Below, in pieces: positions 36,204 through 38,310 of a stretch of DNA of 38,310 nt (within the stretch, counting starts at the first letter, position 1; the number at the start of each line of letters is the position of its first letter). This DNA comes from Rhodospirillales bacterium (GTDB lineage Bacteria > Pseudomonadota > Alphaproteobacteria > Reyranellales > Reyranellaceae): NCBI GenBank assembly GCA_003153415.1, contig PLYQ01000181.1:1093-39402 (forward strand), read 5' to 3'. The notes below the pieces were generated by a model. The model was given only the letters and a program-made list of their open reading frames with translations. It made no database searches and was not told the origin of the DNA. The position numbers were made by a program, and so were the translations under genes.

Positions 36204-37063
36204 GGCATCAGCGCCGCGACGCAGGCTCCGATCCACAAGACGACGACGATCGCCATCGGCCAGTCGGTCAGCACCACGTCGGTCGGCGACTCCCCGCCTT
36301 CGCGACTTTCGACCACGTACCAGTAGCGGAACAGGCCGAACAGCACCAAGGGGATGGTTACGACGAGCCTGGGGTTGGTCGAGATCACGAACAGGCTGTA
36401 GAAGATCAACGCGCCCGTCGCCGCCATCTCGGCGTAGCGGTCGACCAGCGCCGCCGAATATTTCAGCAGCACCGCGCGCGAGGCCGTACCGGTGCTGGCG
36501 AGTTCCTGACGCCGCTTGATGGCCGCGAGATAGAGCGCCAGGCAAAAGGTGGTGATCGCCATCCAGCTCGACAGCGGCACCGCCAGCGCCTCGGCACCGG
36601 CATAGACGCGCAGCACGAAGCCGCTGGCGATGGAGAAGATGTCGAGGACCGGCTGGTCCTTGAGCCACCAGCTGTAGGCCAGGTTCAGCAGGACATAGCC
36701 GCAGATCGGGATCATGGCGCGCGGCGACCACAGCCAGCCCGCCATCAGCACGCAATAGAGGATGCCCAGAACGATCAGCGCCGCCTGCGGCGACACGGTT
36801 CCAGCTGCGAGCGGCCGCTTGTCCTTCTTTATCGGATGAAGCCGGTCGCTTTCGATGTCGTGGAGATCGTTGACGATGTAGCTCGCCGATGAAGCTACGG
36901 AGAACAGCGCAAAGGCGAGCACGGCGTTGCGGATCGATCCGGCGTAGAGATACTCGCGGGCAAAGACCAGGGGCGCCAGAACGAAGCTGTTCTTGATCCA
37001 CTGCCTCGGGCGCACAAGCCTCAACAGCTCATAAGCAGATGTCGAAATCGATGCCGCTCCCAT
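36200..37063 (-). CDS. UbiA-family prenyltransferase, decaprenyl-phosphate phosphoribosyltransferase-like
   Basis: LVRPRQWIKNSFVLAPLVFAREYLYAGSIRNAVLAFALFSVASSASYIVNDLHDIESDRLHPIKKDKRPLAAG. Confidence 0.9.
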   Translation of the reverse strand: MGAASISTSAYELLRLVRPRQWIKNSFVLAPLVFAREYLYAGSIRNAVLAFALFSVASSASYIVNDLHDIESDRLHPIKKDKRPLAAGTVSPQAALIVLGILYCVLMAGWLWSPRAMIPICGYVLLNLAYSWWLKDQPVLDIFSIASGFVLRVYAGAEALAVPLSSWMAITTFCLALYLAAIKRRQELASTGTASRAVLLKYSAALVDRYAEMAATGALIFYSLFVISTNPRLVVTIPLVLFGLFRYWYVVESREGGESPTDVVLTDWPMAIVVVLWIGACVAALMP

Positions 37064-37166
37064 TCCCTGCAGTTTCGCTTATACTCATCGGCTGAAACAA
37101 TAGCCAAAGCTAGTGGGTGCCGTTGGCAACACTTCCTGCACTCCGCCGTTCTCGCGACGTGTGCTC

Positions 37167-38310
37167 ATGAAACCCGTCTCGTCGTGGGGACGACTGAGTG
37201 CCCTCCCCCATGAAGTGGTCGAACTGAAGGACCGCGACGGCGTCGCGGCCGAGCTGGTCGGCCATCGCCCCGGCATCGCCTACGGCATGGGCCGCAGCTA
37301 CGGCGATGCCTGCCTCAATCCCGACGGCGTTCTGTGGAGTACCGCTCGGCTCGATCGTTTCATCGCCTTCGACGCAGCCACCGGCGTGCTGGTGTGCGAA
37401 GCGGGTGTCGTGCTGCGCGACATCCAACGCCTGGCGATTCCGCGCGGCTGGAGCCTGCCGGTGGTGCCGGGCACGCAGCTCGTGACGGTGGGCGGCGCCA
37501 TCGCCAACGACGTGCACGGCAAGAACCATCACCGCGTGGGCACGTTCGGCGAGCATGTCCGGACGCTGCGCCTGGTGCGCAGCGACGGCGAGACGACCGA
37601 CTGCGGGCCCGATCTCGAGCCGCAACGCTTCGCCGCGACCGTCGGCGGCCTGGGATTGACCGGCGTGATCACTCAAGCCGAATTGCAGCTTCGCCCGGTC
37701 TCCGGCCCGTGGCTGGAAGCCGAGACCGTCACCTATTCCGGACTGCCCGAGTTCTTTGCGCTGGCCGACGGGTCGGAGGCTGACTGGGAACACACCGTGT
37801 CGTGGATCGACTGCACGTCGGTTGGTGCACTGCGCGGCCTGTTCATGCGCGCCAACCCGACTGAACGACAGGGCGGTCCGGCGCGGCGCGAGCGGCAACT
37901 TCGGATGCCGCTGACGCCACCCGTCTCGCTTGTGAACGGCCTCACCTTGCGGCCCTTCAATTCGCTCTACTTTGCGCTGAACAAACGCCGGGCCGGGCGG
38001 CGCCTCGTGCACTTCGAGCCGTTCCTTTATCCGCTTGACGGCATCCTGGAGTGGAACCGGATGTACGGGCCATCTGGCGTCTTCCAGTATCAGAGTGTCG
38101 TGCCGCGGGCGGCGGGCCGCGAAGCCACGCAGGAGATGCTCGATGCCATCGCGAAATCGGGCGAAGGCTCCTTCCTGGCGGTGCTAAAGACGTTCGGCGA
38201 TCGCAGGCCGGCTGGCCTGATGAGCTTTCCCCAGGCCGGGGTCACGCTGTCGGTCGACTTCCGCAACAGCCGTGCGACGGCCGCCCTGTTCGAGCGGCTC
38301 GATGCCATCG
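37167..38310 (+). CDS. FAD-binding oxidase, DprE1-like decaprenylphosphoryl-beta-D-ribose oxidase (partial, runs off window edge)
   Basis: MKPVSSWGRLSALPHEVVELKDRDGV...AYGMGRSYGDACLNPDG...VVPGTQLVTVGGAIANDVHGKNHHRVGTFGEHV; LVHFEPFLYPLDGILEWNRMYGPSGVFQYQSVVP. Confidence 0.92.
   Translation, partial: MKPVSSWGRLSALPHEVVELKDRDGVAAELVGHRPGIAYGMGRSYGDACLNPDGVLWSTARLDRFIAFDAATGVLVCEAGVVLRDIQRLAIPRGWSLPVVPGTQLVTVGGAIANDVHGKNHHRVGTFGEHVRTLRLVRSDGETTDCGPDLEPQRFAATVGGLGLTGVITQAELQLRPVSGPWLEAETVTYSGLPEFFALADGSEADWEHTVSWIDCTSVGALRGLFMRANPTERQGGPARRERQLRMPLTPPVSLVNGLTLRPFNSLYFALNKRRAGRRLVHFEPFLYPLDGILEWNRMYGPSGVFQYQSVVPRAAGREATQEMLDAIAKSGEGSFLAVLKTFGDRRPAGLMSFPQAGVTLSVDFRNSRATAALFERLDAI

Noticed and set aside
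36204-37001. N-terminal 266 aa of the 784-aa minus ORF
   Set aside because: Out-of-frame reading of the UbiA-like gene; the real monooxygenase starts at GTG 36203 (VRHVPVLIAGGGPVG).
1-38310. Search for tRNA/rRNA genes, CRISPR arrays and intact transposases
   Set aside because: None could be recognised by eye; a tRNAscan-SE/CRISPRCasFinder/ISfinder run would be needed to exclude them fully.

Overview
This is a 38.3 kb window of high-GC DNA, probably alphaproteobacterial chromosome (inferred from gene content and style, not tested). It is densely coding. Clear genes include a partial gltX, a dienelactone hydrolase, three orphan Bug/TctC-type binding proteins, a long-chain acyl-CoA ligase, a phasin, a DUF445 protein, an HIBADH-type dehydrogenase and a histidine phosphatase. 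Further along are an isochorismatase-like hydrolase, a coupled block (NRAMP transporter / metallophosphoesterase / NAD+ synthetase / small ORF / RidA), trmFO, a MATE transporter and a HigBA toxin-antitoxin pair. The rest comprises a TPR protein, a GMC oxidoreductase, yghU, a PPOX-class protein, an orphan TRAP DctP, a HAD phosphatase, two FAD monooxygenases coupled to a DPPR-synthase-like UbiA protein, and a divergent partial DprE1-like oxidase. The best leads are: (1) the compositionally atypical islet at 21.1-22.95 kb, with higBA, paired operators on a near-consensus and probably leaderless promoter, an iterated heptamer region and an orphan all-helical protein; (2) a polysaccharide deacetylase gene carrying four separate +1 insertions within about 100 bp; (3) a HAD phosphatase fused to two DUF333-like Cys-rich modules; (4) a membrane protein made of two tandem copies of one unit; (5) a near-identical 25-nt promoter-like motif in front of two unrelated genes; (6) DPPR synthase/DprE1 arabinose-lipid genes coupled to two flavin monooxygenases. 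No tRNA, rRNA, CRISPR array or intact transposon was seen. All family names come from reading the translations; no database search was run.
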